Shown: positions 10,852-20,017, counted from the first letter of the stretch. The stretch: DNA of 64,000 nucleotides from Lentzea tibetensis (GCF_007845675.1 NZ_VOBR01000013.1:62001-126000); one strand, 5' to 3'. Program-made: numbers and translations. Notes: a model not told the origin generated them from the sequence alone.

Positions 10852-13701
10852 TCAGGACCGGGTGCGTGCCAGACCGTCCAGAGCGTGTTCCAGCTCGGCC
10901 AGGTACTCGATGCGCTCCGCCAGGTACCGGGCCTGCGTGTGGTGCGCGATCGCGGCCGGGACGTCGCCCCGGTCGAACGCGATGTCGCCCAGCACGTTGT
11001 GGGCGGTGGCCAGGTGGTCCGCGCTGCGGCCGTGGCCGAGCATCTCCACCGCCCGCTCGCCGAACGAGGCCGCCGCGGCGAGGTCACCGGCGCGACGGCG
11101 GGCGTCGGCCGACTTGATCAGGGCGCGCATCTCGTAGTGGGTGTTGCCGACCTCGCGCGCCAGTTCCAGCGCCTCGGCCAACAGCTCGGCGGCCTGCTCG
11201 TGCTCGCCCAGCCTGGCGTGGACGGCGCCCAGTGCGGCGAGCACGGACCCCTCCTCGCTGCGCTCGCCGATCTCCCTGTTCTTGATCAGCGCCTTGTCCA
11301 GCTGCTCGCGCGCGCCCGCCAGCTGCCCGAGCGTGAGGTGGACCCGTCCCTGGTTCGCGATGGTGATCGCGGCGTGCCGGTAGTTGTTCTGCTGCTGCTG
11401 GATCGGCAGCGCTGCCTCGTACGCCGCCATCGCGTCGGCGTAGTCGCCGAGCCGGTGCAGCAGCATGCCCCGCACGACCAGCGCCATGCTCTCGCGCGCC
11501 TGGTCGGCCACGTCCCGCGCCAGCGCGAGGGTGCGGTCCGCGTGCGTCAAGCCGGCCCGGTACTGGCACTGCATGTACCGGGTGAGCGCCAGGTGGTACT
11601 GGCTGCGCGACTCGGCGACGGGGTCACCCAGCCTGCGGGCCGCTTCGGCGGCCGGTTCCTGGATGGCGACCAGGTCGTCGACGCGTTCGGAGATCACCAG
11701 GTAGTTGCCGACGTGGCTGGGCAGCTCGCTGGCCGCCCGGTCGAACCCGGACGCCGCCGCGAGCCGTGCCAGCGCGACGAGGTTCGCGTGCTCGGAGGTG
11801 AACCAGCCCATCGCGGTCTGGGTGTCGCGCAGCCGGGGGAGACGGGCGGGCACGCGGCCGACCGTCGGTCCCGGCTCCCGTCTGCCCGGCTGCAGCAGGT
11901 CGGCCGCGAAGTGCGCGACGTGCAGGTAGTAGTCCAGCAGCCGGCCGGTCGCCTTCTGCTGCTCCCGCGCGGGTTCCTCCGCGTCGACCAGCGCCCTGGC
12001 GTGGTCGCGGACCAGGTCGTGCATCGTGTACCGGCCGCGCGCGCGTTGCTCGACCAGGTGGAGGTCGAGCAGGTCCTCCAGCAGGTCGTCGGCGTCCAGG
12101 TAGGGCACGTCCGCCAGCGCCGCGGCCGCGAGCGCGTCGACGTCCGTGCCGGGATGCAGGCCGAGCAATCGGAACATGCGCTGGTGCGCCGGGCCGAGGT
12201 CCCGATAGGACAGTGCGAACGCGGCCGCGATGTCGCTGTGCCGCCTGCGTTCCTCGCGAAACCGCTCGACCGCGTCCTCGACCGCCCATTGTGGACGGTG
12301 CAGCAGCCGGGCGGCCGCGATCCTGATCGCCAGCGGCAGACCGCCGCACAACCGGACCAGCTCGCGCGCCGCGTCGGGTTCCGCCGCGACCCGGTCGCCG
12401 AGCACGCGCGTCAGCAGCGCCAGCGCGTCGTCGTCGGCCAGCACGTCCAGCGACAGCAGCACCGCGCCGTGGACCGTCCGCAGCCTGCGCCTGCTGGTGA
12501 CGATCACCAGGCAGTCCGGCGCACCTGAGATCAACGGGTCCACCTGCGCCGAGTCGGCGACGTTGTCCAGCACGATCACCGCGCGCCTGCCTGCCAGCTC
12601 GGTGCGCCACGCGGCGATCCGCTGGTCGACGTCGTTCGGGATCTCCGCGGCGGGCACGCCCAGCGACCGCAGCAGCACGTCCAGCGCCGCCACGGGCTCG
12701 ACCGGCTGCCTGCCCGCGGTGAACCCGTGCAGGTCGACGAAGAGCTGCGCATCGGGGTAGCGGTCGCGCAGGCGCTGCGCCACGTGCACGGCGAGCGTCG
12801 TCTTGCCGACCCCGGCCATGCCGTCGACCACCAGCACCGCGGTCGTGCCCGGCGCGGGCAGCTCGGCCAGCACCCGGTCCACCTCCGGCGACCTGCCGGT
12901 GAAGTCGGCGACGTCCAGCGGCAACGCGTTGCGGCCCCGTGCGGGCTCGGCCTCCGGTGGTGGCGGCTGGCGTTCCAGCAGCTCCTCGTCGGCGCGCAGG
13001 ATCCGCTCGTGCAGCGACCGCAGCTCCCCGCTCGGGTCGAGGCCGAGTTCGTCGGCCAGCCGCGACCGGGTGGTCTCGTAGCAGCGCAACGCATCCGCCT
13101 GCCTGCCGTTGCGGTACAGGGTGCGCATCAGCGCGGCGACGAGCGTCTCCCGCAACGGGTTGCCGGCCACCAGCACGGACAGCTCCGGCAGCACCTCGCG
13201 GTGCCTGCCCGCGCGCAGCTCGTGCTCCACCCACTCCTCGGCCACGACGAGGTGCTCCTCGGTGAGCGTGGTGCGCATGCCGTCGAAGAACGTCGTCCTC
13301 GGCACGCCCGCGAGCGGGTCGCCCCGCCACAGCGCCAGCGCGTCGCGCAGCAGCCCTGGGTCCTCCTCGGCGCGGGCCCGTGCGACCAGCGACCGGAACA
13401 TCAGGAGGTCGACGTGGTCCCGCTCGACCTCCAGCGCGTAGCCGGGGCCGCGCCGGGAGATCTGCACACCGGCCGGGCGCAGCACCTTGCGCAGGCCGGA
13501 CACATAGCCGTGGATCAGGCCGCGCGCGTCGTCGGACAGCGCCTCGTCCCACACCGCGTCGATCATCTTCTCGACCGGGACGGCCTCGCCCGCCTGCAGG
13601 GCGAGCAGGGTCAGCACGCCCCTCAGCAACGGTCTGCCGACGGGGTGGGGCGTTCCGCCGACGTGCACCTCGACCGCGCCCAGCAGCCGGATCCGCGTCA
13701 C
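10852..13701 (-). CDS. AfsR/SARP-family STAND regulator (BTAD, NB-ARC, TPR)
   Basis: A 949-residue transcriptional activator of AfsR type. Residues 1-90 form the OmpR-like winged helix (IRLLGAVEVHVGG at the start), followed by the BTAD domain to about 245. The NB-ARC ATPase begins near 270, with P-loop GMAGVGKTT near 297 and Walker B-like VIVLDNVADSAQ. TPR-like helical repeats fill 620-949. The start is GTG 13701. It diverges from the protein C gene 70 bp away and lies upstream of proteins B and A on the same strand. It probably controls the secreted set. The signal sensed is unknown. Confidence 0.88.
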   Translation of the reverse strand: MTRIRLLGAVEVHVGGTPHPVGRPLLRGVLTLLALQAGEAVPVEKMIDAVWDEALSDDARGLIHGYVSGLRKVLRPAGVQISRRGPGYALEVERDHVDLLMFRSLVARARAEEDPGLLRDALALWRGDPLAGVPRTTFFDGMRTTLTEEHLVVAEEWVEHELRAGRHREVLPELSVLVAGNPLRETLVAALMRTLYRNGRQADALRCYETTRSRLADELGLDPSGELRSLHERILRADEELLERQPPPPEAEPARGRNALPLDVADFTGRSPEVDRVLAELPAPGTTAVLVVDGMAGVGKTTLAVHVAQRLRDRYPDAQLFVDLHGFTAGRQPVEPVAALDVLLRSLGVPAAEIPNDVDQRIAAWRTELAGRRAVIVLDNVADSAQVDPLISGAPDCLVIVTSRRRLRTVHGAVLLSLDVLADDDALALLTRVLGDRVAAEPDAARELVRLCGGLPLAIRIAAARLLHRPQWAVEDAVERFREERRRHSDIAAAFALSYRDLGPAHQRMFRLLGLHPGTDVDALAAAALADVPYLDADDLLEDLLDLHLVEQRARGRYTMHDLVRDHARALVDAEEPAREQQKATGRLLDYYLHVAHFAADLLQPGRREPGPTVGRVPARLPRLRDTQTAMGWFTSEHANLVALARLAAASGFDRAASELPSHVGNYLVISERVDDLVAIQEPAAEAARRLGDPVAESRSQYHLALTRYMQCQYRAGLTHADRTLALARDVADQARESMALVVRGMLLHRLGDYADAMAAYEAALPIQQQQNNYRHAAITIANQGRVHLTLGQLAGAREQLDKALIKNREIGERSEEGSVLAALGAVHARLGEHEQAAELLAEALELAREVGNTHYEMRALIKSADARRRAGDLAAAASFGERAVEMLGHGRSADHLATAHNVLGDIAFDRGDVPAAIAHHTQARYLAERIEYLAELEHALDGLARTRS

Positions 13702-13770
13702 AAGCGCCCACAGTAGGAGATGTGCGCTGTTAGCATCGATCGGTTTTGATTCACAGACCTGGGGGTTTGC

Positions 13771-14883
13771 GTGCAGCAGCGCATATTTTTGTCTGTTTTG
13801 TCATTGTTCGCGGCTTTACTGGTCATTCCGGTGCACACGGCGGCAGCCGCCACCGACGGTCCGGAGAACTGCGCCGAGCACGCCTATGACGCCGGTTTCC
13901 GAGGCGATGACCTCGTCGAGGCCGTGGCGATCGGGATGGCGGAGTCGAAGTGCAAGACCTATTTCTACGACCCCGAACCCGCAGACCAGGGCATGTGGCA
14001 GATCAAGGTCGAGAAGAGCGACCCCTGGCGCAACGGCAAGAACGGCAACCTCCAGGCTCCGGCCTACAACGCGATCGTGACGCACCGCATGTCCGGCGGC
14101 GGCACGAACTGGAACGCGTGGACGACCTACAAGAACGGCACCTACCACCAGTACGAGGCCGCGGCGCTCGAGGCGGCCAACGACTACTTCGCGTCGCGCT
14201 ACTCGTCGGACTTCAACGGCAACGGAATGACCGACTACGCGCTCTGGCGCGAGTCCGACCTCATGTACAACATCCAGTTCGACACGGGCGGCGAGTACGT
14301 CCGGGACTGGGGCTCTCCCGGCGAGATCCCGGTGGCCGGTGACTTCAACGGCAACGGGCACAGCGACTACGTGACCTACCGGCCGTCGGACAGCACGTGG
14401 CACATCCTGTTCGACTCCGGTGGCGTCTACGACCGGGAGTGGGGCAGTCCCGGTGACGTCCCCGTCGCGGGCGACTTCAACGGCAACGGCCGTTCCGACT
14501 ACGCGACCTACCGCCCGTCGGACGGCTCCTGGCACATCCTGTTCGACAGCGGTGGTGCGTACGAGCCGGACTGGCGCTGGGGTCAGCCGGGCGACGTTCC
14601 GGTGGCCGGTGACTTCAACGGCAACGGCAACAGCGACTACGCCCTCTACCGCCCTTCGGACGGTTCGTGGCACGTCCTGCTGGACAGCGGTGGCGCGTAC
14701 GAGCCGGACTGGCGCTTCGGTTCGCCGGACGACGTTCCGGTCGCCGGTGACTTCAACGGCAACGGCAACGCCGACTACGCCCTCTACACGCCGGCCGACG
14801 GTTCGTGGCACGTCATGTTCGACACGGGCGGTGTGTACGAGCCGGAGTGGCGCTACGGCGGTCCGAACTACCGGCCCGTCTAG
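13771..14883 (+). CDS. secreted lysozyme-like protein with five DFNGNG repeats (protein C)
   Basis: A 370-residue exported protein. The signal peptide (SVLSLFAALLVIPVHTAAAA) precedes a lysozyme-like head at about 30-140, with the candidate catalytic glutamate in IGMAESKC, the DQGMWQI motif and AYNAIVTHRM. Residues about 144-370 hold five DFNGNGxxDY units, two of them lengthened to 46 residues, ending YGGPNYRPV. GTG 13771 has a GGGGG RBS 5 bases upstream. It diverges from the SARP gene. Its stop overlaps the stop of the convergent methyltransferase gene. The head differs from those of proteins A and B, so the tail is the shared module. Confidence 0.8.
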   Translation: MQQRIFLSVLSLFAALLVIPVHTAAAATDGPENCAEHAYDAGFRGDDLVEAVAIGMAESKCKTYFYDPEPADQGMWQIKVEKSDPWRNGKNGNLQAPAYNAIVTHRMSGGGTNWNAWTTYKNGTYHQYEAAALEAANDYFASRYSSDFNGNGMTDYALWRESDLMYNIQFDTGGEYVRDWGSPGEIPVAGDFNGNGHSDYVTYRPSDSTWHILFDSGGVYDREWGSPGDVPVAGDFNGNGRSDYATYRPSDGSWHILFDSGGAYEPDWRWGQPGDVPVAGDFNGNGNSDYALYRPSDGSWHVLLDSGGAYEPDWRFGSPDDVPVAGDFNGNGNADYALYTPADGSWHVMFDTGGVYEPEWRYGGPNYRPV

Positions 14884-15497
14884 GAACCCCTGCGGCACAC
14901 GAGGTAAAGGCTTTCCTCCGGTGTCGCGCCGGGATAGCTCGGCGTGAACACCGGACGGCTGCGGCGGATGACGTGGAAACCCAGGTCCTCGAGGTGCGAC
15001 ACGTAGGTCTCCTCGGAGAAGCTGGACACCACGATCTCCTGGCCCATCCACGGCAAGGTCACCTGTTCCGCGTCGACGGCGACCGTCGCGAGGAACAGGT
15101 GACCTCCTGGCCGCAGCCAGGACGCCATGCGCCGCAACGTCTCCACGATCTCCGCCTGCGGCATCTGCAGCAGTGCGAAGACGGAGCAGATCAGGTCGTA
15201 GGAGCCCTCGACGGCGGTGAGGTCGCGGACGTCGGCCCGTTGAAAAGTCGCCCCCGGCACTTGCGAGGACGCCAGTTCGACCATCACGGGCGACACGTCG
15301 ACGCCGGTCACCTTCATGCCCGCCTTGGCGAGCGTGCGGGCCACCGGAACGCCGGTTCCGCAGCCCGCGTCGAGGACCTGGCTGCCGGACGGCAGGGTCG
15401 CGACCAGCCACGCGAGCGTTCCGTGCAACGCGGGCTGGTGGGACCACGCCCGCTGGTACTCGAGTCCCAGCGTGTCGAAAACCTCGGCCGCTTCCAT
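14880..15497 (-). CDS. class I SAM-dependent methyltransferase
   Basis: A 205-residue protein with the SAM-binding motif VLDAGCGTGVPVARTLAKAG near residue 40, the acidic strand-2 end in VTGVDVSP, and post-motif LRPGGHLFLATV. The substrate is not predictable. It is divergent from the second SARP regulator, with a 200-bp region holding SARP-like repeats between them. Its stop overlaps the stop of protein C by 3 bases. ATG 15497 gives a normal N-terminus for the family. Confidence 0.8.
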   Translation of the reverse strand: MEAAEVFDTLGLEYQRAWSHQPALHGTLAWLVATLPSGSQVLDAGCGTGVPVARTLAKAGMKVTGVDVSPVMVELASSQVPGATFQRADVRDLTAVEGSYDLICSVFALLQMPQAEIVETLRRMASWLRPGGHLFLATVAVDAEQVTLPWMGQEIVVSSFSEETYVSHLEDLGFHVIRRSRPVFTPSYPGATPEESLYLVCRRGS

Positions 15498-15589
15498 CTC
15501 TTCCTCGTCGTCGGGGCCGAGCTGGCTACCCCCAGCGAGCCAGCTCAGCCGTTCGGGCCCAATCCCCCTGATGTGAAGTGTGGAGCGTC

Positions 15590-15618
15590 TCTCTGCATGG
15601 TCTCTGGATGGCCTCTGG
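15590..15618 (+). promoter_or_regulatory. SARP-type operator: three heptamers at 11-bp spacing
   Basis: TCTCTGC (15590), TCTCTGG (15601) and CCTCTGG (15612) are direct heptamer repeats, each separated by 4 bp (ATGG, ATGG). The 11-bp period is the arrangement bound by OmpR-like SARP activators. TA-rich candidate -10 elements (AATACT, TAGGTT) follow. The site lies between the divergent methyltransferase and AfsR-like genes, so autoregulation or cross-regulation by the neighbouring SARP proteins is likely. Confidence 0.65.
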
Positions 15619-15698
15619 ACGAATACTGACGGTAGGTTGCGAGACGAACGCGGACAGCAACGAGGGAGCAGGAACTGGACGACGGACTTCGGGTCGGC

Positions 15699-18464
15699 AT
15701 GCTCGGGGCTCTGACGGCCTCGCTGAGCGGTCGCCCGCTGAGCCTCGGCCCGCCCCGCCAGCGCGCGGTGCTGGCCGTACTCGCCTTGCGCGCCAACCAC
15801 GTCGTGTCCCGCGCCGAGCTGATCGACGGCGTGTGGGGCGACGACCCACCGGCGAGCGCGGACAACGGCATCCACACCTACATCGCCGGGCTGCGCAGAC
15901 TTTTCGAGCCTGACCGCGCCTCGCGCGCGCCGAGCCAGGTGCTGCTCTCCACGGACGCTGGATACCTGCTGAGACTGGCGGGCGACCGGTCCGACGTCGC
16001 GACGTTCCGCGCTCGCCTGGACCAGGCCGCGCGGTTGCGCCCGGTGGAACCGGACCAGGCGATCGCCGCGTTCGACACCGCGCTCGGGTTGTGGCGCGGG
16101 ATCGCGCTGGACGGTGTGCCGGGCCCGACCGCCGCGGTGGAACGGGCGCGTCTCGCCGAGCTCCGGCTCACCGCCATCGAGCAACGCGCGGCGCTCATGC
16201 TGTCGGTCGGCCGGGAGGCCGAGGTCGCCGCCGAGCTGGCCACCATGGTCACCACGCACCCGCTGCGCGAACGCCTGCACGGACTGCTGATGTCCGCTTT
16301 GTACCGCGGTGGCAGGCAAGCGGAGGCGTTGTCCGTCTACGCGAACCTGCGCCGCCTGCTGATCGACGAGCTCGGCATCGAGCCCGGACCGGAGCTGCGC
16401 CAGCTGCACGAGCAGCTGCTGGTCGGGCAGCACGAGCCGCAGCCGGAGCCGGTGCCCAGCGCGCTGGTGCCCGCCCAGCTGCCGCACGACGTCCGCGACT
16501 TCACCGGCCGCGACGCGGAGATGCGCAGGCTGGAGGCGATCTTCTCCGAGCCGCGTGAGCACTCGACGGTGCTGGTCACGATCACCGGCTCCGGTGGTGT
16601 CGGCAAGACGGCGCTCGCGGTGCGGTTCGCGCACAGCGTCGCCGCGCGGTTCCCGGACGGCCAGCTGCACGTCGACCTGCGCGGTTTCGACGCGTCCTCG
16701 CCGCCGATCCAGCCCGCCGCCGCACTGCACCAGCTCCTGCAGAGCCTCGGTGTGCCACCGGAACGCATTCCGGACGAACTGCCCGCGAAGTCCGCTCTGT
16801 ACCGCAGTGTCCTGGCGGGCAAGCGGGTGCTCGTGCTGCTGGACAACGCGCGGCTCGCCGAGCAGGTGCGTCCGCTGCTGCCGGGCCGGTCGTCGTCGAT
16901 GGTGCTGGTGACGAGCCGCAACCAGCTCGGGGGACTGGTCGCCCGCGACGGAGCGCACTCGATCACCCTGGGCACGCTCACCGGCGCCGAGGCGCTGGAG
17001 CTGCTCGGCAGCGTGCTGGGGACGGCGAAAGTCTCCGCCGAACCGAGTGCGAGTGAAAAACTCGTCGAGTTGTGCGGGCACCTGCCGCTGGCGTTGCGCA
17101 TCGCGGCCGAACGGGCGGTGACGCGGCCGCACCTGACGCTGGCGGACATGGCCGACGACCTGGCCGACGAGCACGACCGGCTCAACGTCCTGGCGACCGG
17201 TGATGACGAGGACACCGCGGTGCGCGCCGCGTTCTCGTGGTCGTACCTGGCGCTCAAGCCCGACGCCGCGCGGATGTTCCGGCTGATCGGGCTGCATCCC
17301 GGCGCGGAGATCAGCATCGGTGCGGCCGCCGCGCTCGCGGGCACGCCGTTGCCCCGCGCACGGGTGCTGCTGGACGTGCTGACCGGTGGGCACATGCTGG
17401 AGGAGGTCGCGCGCGGCCGGTTCCGGCTGCACGACCTGCTGCGGCTCTACGCGACCGAGCTGGCGGACACCGAGGAGTCGCGCCAGGGCAGGCTCGACGC
17501 GGTGTCCAGGATGCTCGACTGGTACCTCGCGAACGCGGACATGGCGGGCGCGATCATCTCGCCGCCCGACCACCCGCGCATCTGGGAACCGGTCGAGCCC
17601 ACCTCGGACCTCGCCACGCACGAAGAGGCTTTCGGTTGGTGCGTAACGGAGTTGCCGAACCTGGTCGCGGTCACGCGGTTCGCGCTCGACCACGCCCAGT
17701 GGGACCGCGCGTGGCAGATCCCGTTGGCGCTGTGGAACTTCCTGATCGTGTCCAGCGCGCTGAGCGAGTGGAACGAGACGTACCGGGTCGCCGAGCAGGC
17801 CGCCGAGCGCGCCGGGCATCCGCTGGCGCGCGGGTTCGCGATCCACGGGCAGGGGCTGGCGGCGTTCCGGCAGCAGCGGTTCGCGGACGCGCTGGAGATG
17901 TTCGACCGGGCGTTGGAAATTCGCCGTGCCATCGGTGATCGGGAAGGGGAGGCGTGGAGCCTCACCGGTCTCGGCATGGCCTACGGCGGCCTGCGCCAGT
18001 TCGATCTCGCGGTGGAGCGGTTCGAGGCCGCGCTGACCGGGCACCTGGAGGCGGGCTCGTGGTTCGGGGAGGCCGCGACCAGGCTGTTCATGAGCGACAG
18101 TCTGCGCGAGGGCGCCCAGTTCGACGCGTCGCTGCGCTCAGCACAAGCCGCGCTGAGCCTGTTCGGCGAACACGCCGCGTTGCACGGCAAGGGGATGGCG
18201 CTCACGAGCACGGGCAGGGCGCAGCGCGCGCTCGGCCGGCTCGGTGACGCGATGGAGCACTTCCGTCAGGCCCTCTCGTTGATGACAATGCTCGGCGACC
18301 GCAAGAGCCTCGCCGAGGCCATGCACGGGCTCGGGGAGGCGAGTTACAGCTCCGGTCAGCCGGAGCTGGCGCGCACCTACCTGCTGGACGCGCTGTCGAT
18401 CTACGAGACCTACGACCACCCCGCCACGCCCGAGGTCAGGGCGCTGCTGCACGAGATGTCCTGA
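15699..18464 (+). CDS. AfsR/SARP-family STAND regulator, second paralogue
   Basis: A regulator of about 921 residues with the same architecture as the gene at 10852: winged helix and BTAD (1-245), NB-ARC with P-loop GSGGVGKTA near 297 and VLVLLDNARLAEQ, then TPR-like helices. Family members start several residues before the GMLGALTA stretch. A CTG at 15675, preceded by GGGAGCAGGAA, may be the true start in place of ATG 15699. The last third has TPR signatures such as GRAQRALGRLGDAMEHFRQAL. It is followed after 8 bases by a methyltransferase gene. No biosynthetic cluster is adjacent, so its target is probably local. Confidence 0.88.
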   Translation: MLGALTASLSGRPLSLGPPRQRAVLAVLALRANHVVSRAELIDGVWGDDPPASADNGIHTYIAGLRRLFEPDRASRAPSQVLLSTDAGYLLRLAGDRSDVATFRARLDQAARLRPVEPDQAIAAFDTALGLWRGIALDGVPGPTAAVERARLAELRLTAIEQRAALMLSVGREAEVAAELATMVTTHPLRERLHGLLMSALYRGGRQAEALSVYANLRRLLIDELGIEPGPELRQLHEQLLVGQHEPQPEPVPSALVPAQLPHDVRDFTGRDAEMRRLEAIFSEPREHSTVLVTITGSGGVGKTALAVRFAHSVAARFPDGQLHVDLRGFDASSPPIQPAAALHQLLQSLGVPPERIPDELPAKSALYRSVLAGKRVLVLLDNARLAEQVRPLLPGRSSSMVLVTSRNQLGGLVARDGAHSITLGTLTGAEALELLGSVLGTAKVSAEPSASEKLVELCGHLPLALRIAAERAVTRPHLTLADMADDLADEHDRLNVLATGDDEDTAVRAAFSWSYLALKPDAARMFRLIGLHPGAEISIGAAAALAGTPLPRARVLLDVLTGGHMLEEVARGRFRLHDLLRLYATELADTEESRQGRLDAVSRMLDWYLANADMAGAIISPPDHPRIWEPVEPTSDLATHEEAFGWCVTELPNLVAVTRFALDHAQWDRAWQIPLALWNFLIVSSALSEWNETYRVAEQAAERAGHPLARGFAIHGQGLAAFRQQRFADALEMFDRALEIRRAIGDREGEAWSLTGLGMAYGGLRQFDLAVERFEAALTGHLEAGSWFGEAATRLFMSDSLREGAQFDASLRSAQAALSLFGEHAALHGKGMALTSTGRAQRALGRLGDAMEHFRQALSLMTMLGDRKSLAEAMHGLGEASYSSGQPELARTYLLDALSIYETYDHPATPEVRALLHEMS

Positions 18465-18472
18465 GAGGGAAC

Positions 18473-19288
18473 ATGGATTCCGCTGTCCGGCAGATGATGC
18501 GGGCGAACGAGGAGAACTGGGACACGCGCACCCCCGTGCACGTGGCCAGCGAGTTCTACGCGAAGGACCCGGCGTACTGGTTCAGCCCGTACGAGTGGGA
18601 CGACCTCGGTGACCTCGACGGGCTCGAGCTGCTGCACCTCCAGTGCCACATCGGCGCGGACACCGTCGAGTTCGCGCGGCGCGGTGCCCGCGTCACCGGC
18701 GTCGACATCTCCGCCGAGTCGTTGACCCACGCGCGCAGGATCGCGAAGGAGCACGAGGTCGACATCGACTTCGTGCACGCCAACGTCTACGACGTCGACT
18801 TCTCACCCGAGCGCTTCGAGATCGTCTACACCGCCAAGGGCTCGCTCTGCTACCTGCCGGACCTGGCGCGCTGGGCGACGCTCGTCGCGTCGCTGCTGAA
18901 GCCCGGTGGCGTGCTGTACGTGGCGGAGTTCCACCCGCTGCTCAACGCGTTCGGCCCGGCACCGAAGCCCGGCCTGTCCGAGGAACTGGTGCTGCGGCAC
19001 GACTACCTCGAGGGGCGCGGCCCGCAGCGCAAGGACTCGAAGCACACCTACACCGACGGCCCCGAGCTGTCCGGTGCGACGGTGAGCTACGAGTGGGCGC
19101 ACGGGCTCGGTGAGGTGATCTCCGCGGTCGCCGGTGCCGGGCTGCGGGTGACGACCGTGCGCGAGTCGTCCGAGCTGCCGTGGCCGCGGTGGTCCCGGAT
19201 GGTCCGCAACGACCGGGGCTGGTGGGAGCTTCCCGCCGACGAGCCGCGGGTGCCGTTGTTCTACTCGTTGCGCGCCGAGAAACCCTAG
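18473..19288 (+). CDS. class I SAM-dependent methyltransferase
   Basis: A 271-residue protein. Its SAM-binding region is LLHLQCHIGADTVEFARRGARVTGVDIS near residue 53, in which the usual GxGxG is degenerated to QCHIGAD, a variant seen in a known actinobacterial methyltransferase subgroup. LLKPGGVLYVAEFHP is the post-motif. The C-terminal part is rich in Trp and Arg. It is placed 8 bases after the SARP regulator and is presumably cotranscribed. The substrate is unknown. Confidence 0.8.
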   Translation: MDSAVRQMMRANEENWDTRTPVHVASEFYAKDPAYWFSPYEWDDLGDLDGLELLHLQCHIGADTVEFARRGARVTGVDISAESLTHARRIAKEHEVDIDFVHANVYDVDFSPERFEIVYTAKGSLCYLPDLARWATLVASLLKPGGVLYVAEFHPLLNAFGPAPKPGLSEELVLRHDYLEGRGPQRKDSKHTYTDGPELSGATVSYEWAHGLGEVISAVAGAGLRVTTVRESSELPWPRWSRMVRNDRGWWELPADEPRVPLFYSLRAEKP

Positions 19289-19302
19289 GGGATCTACCCG
19301 AT

Positions 19303-19348
19303 GCGCTTCGCCTGATGCGTAGGCAAGCTACGCGTCATGGCGAAGCGC
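19303..19348 (+). promoter_or_regulatory. 46-nt hairpin burying the start codon of the next gene
   Basis: Outer arms GCGCTTCGCC (19303-19312) and GGCGAAGCGC (19339-19348) are perfectly complementary. Inner arms GATGCGTAG and CTACGCGTC pair with one G-U. The loop is GCAAG. The ATG at 19337-19339 lies inside the structure, and no RBS is visible. The hairpin may end the methyltransferase transcript, restrict translation of the membrane protein, or both. Confidence 0.6.
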
Positions 19349-20017
19349 TGGAAGAACCTGCTGGTGTGGCTGCACGTCCTGACGTCGGTCGGCTGGATGA
19401 GCCAGGCCATCGCGTTGTTCGCGCTGCTGGTGTACGGCATGAGCTCCGGTGACGCCGCCGGGTTCCGCATGGCGCGGGTGCTGGACCACCACGTGCTCGC
19501 GGCGATGGCGAACGCGTCGGCGTTCACCGGGATGATGCTGTCCGCGCTGACGCCGTGGGGCTACTTCCGGCACTGGTGGGTGCTCGGCAAGTTCGTGATC
19601 ACCATCGTCCAGCTGTACATGGGCATCTTCCTGTTGAGCGGCAACCTCAACGCGGCCGCCGAGGGTGCGCCGGTGAGCCCCTGGATGTCGGTCGGCACCG
19701 CGCTGATGGCGTCGGCGATCGCGTTCCAGTGCTGGTTGTCGGTCGCGAAGCCGTGGACGAAGACGCCGTGGTCGGGCACCGCCAAGCTGCCGTCCGGATC
19801 GCCCGCGATGGTCGCGGTCGCGGTGGCGGTGCCGATCGCGGACATCGCGATCGGCACCTACCTGGGCAATCCGATGCCGGTGCTGTCGTTGCTGGTCGTG
19901 ATCGGCTACTCGATCAGGCGGGCCGCCACGGTGAGGAGCCGGTCGTCGGCCGCGTCGGGTCGTGGAACCTCGGCGCGTCCGGCTCGTCGAGACGCAGCGG
20001 CACCAGGCCCTCGGTGA
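19337..20017 (+). CDS. uncharacterised four-helix membrane protein
   Basis: A 226-residue protein with four predicted membrane helices: NLLVWLHVLTSVGWMSQAIAL, an AMANASAFTGMMLSAL helix after HHVLAA, the VITIVQLYMGIFLLSG helix, and two later hydrophobic stretches. The Arg/Ser-rich tail after about residue 190 overlaps the convergent acyltransferase gene by about 100 bp, so the true C-terminus may be of little importance. It resembles DUF2269-like or CopD-like integral membrane proteins of actinobacteria, but no function can be named. Its start codon is buried in a strong hairpin. Confidence 0.65.
   Translation: MAKRWKNLLVWLHVLTSVGWMSQAIALFALLVYGMSSGDAAGFRMARVLDHHVLAAMANASAFTGMMLSALTPWGYFRHWWVLGKFVITIVQLYMGIFLLSGNLNAAAEGAPVSPWMSVGTALMASAIAFQCWLSVAKPWTKTPWSGTAKLPSGSPAMVAVAVAVPIADIAIGTYLGNPMPVLSLLVVIGYSIRRAATVRSRSSAASGRGTSARPARRDAAAPGPR

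Noticed and set aside
10852-18464. A secondary-metabolite gene cluster controlled by the two SARP genes
   Set aside because: No polyketide, peptide, terpene or tailoring core enzymes are present. The neighbours are secreted repeat proteins and single methyltransferases.
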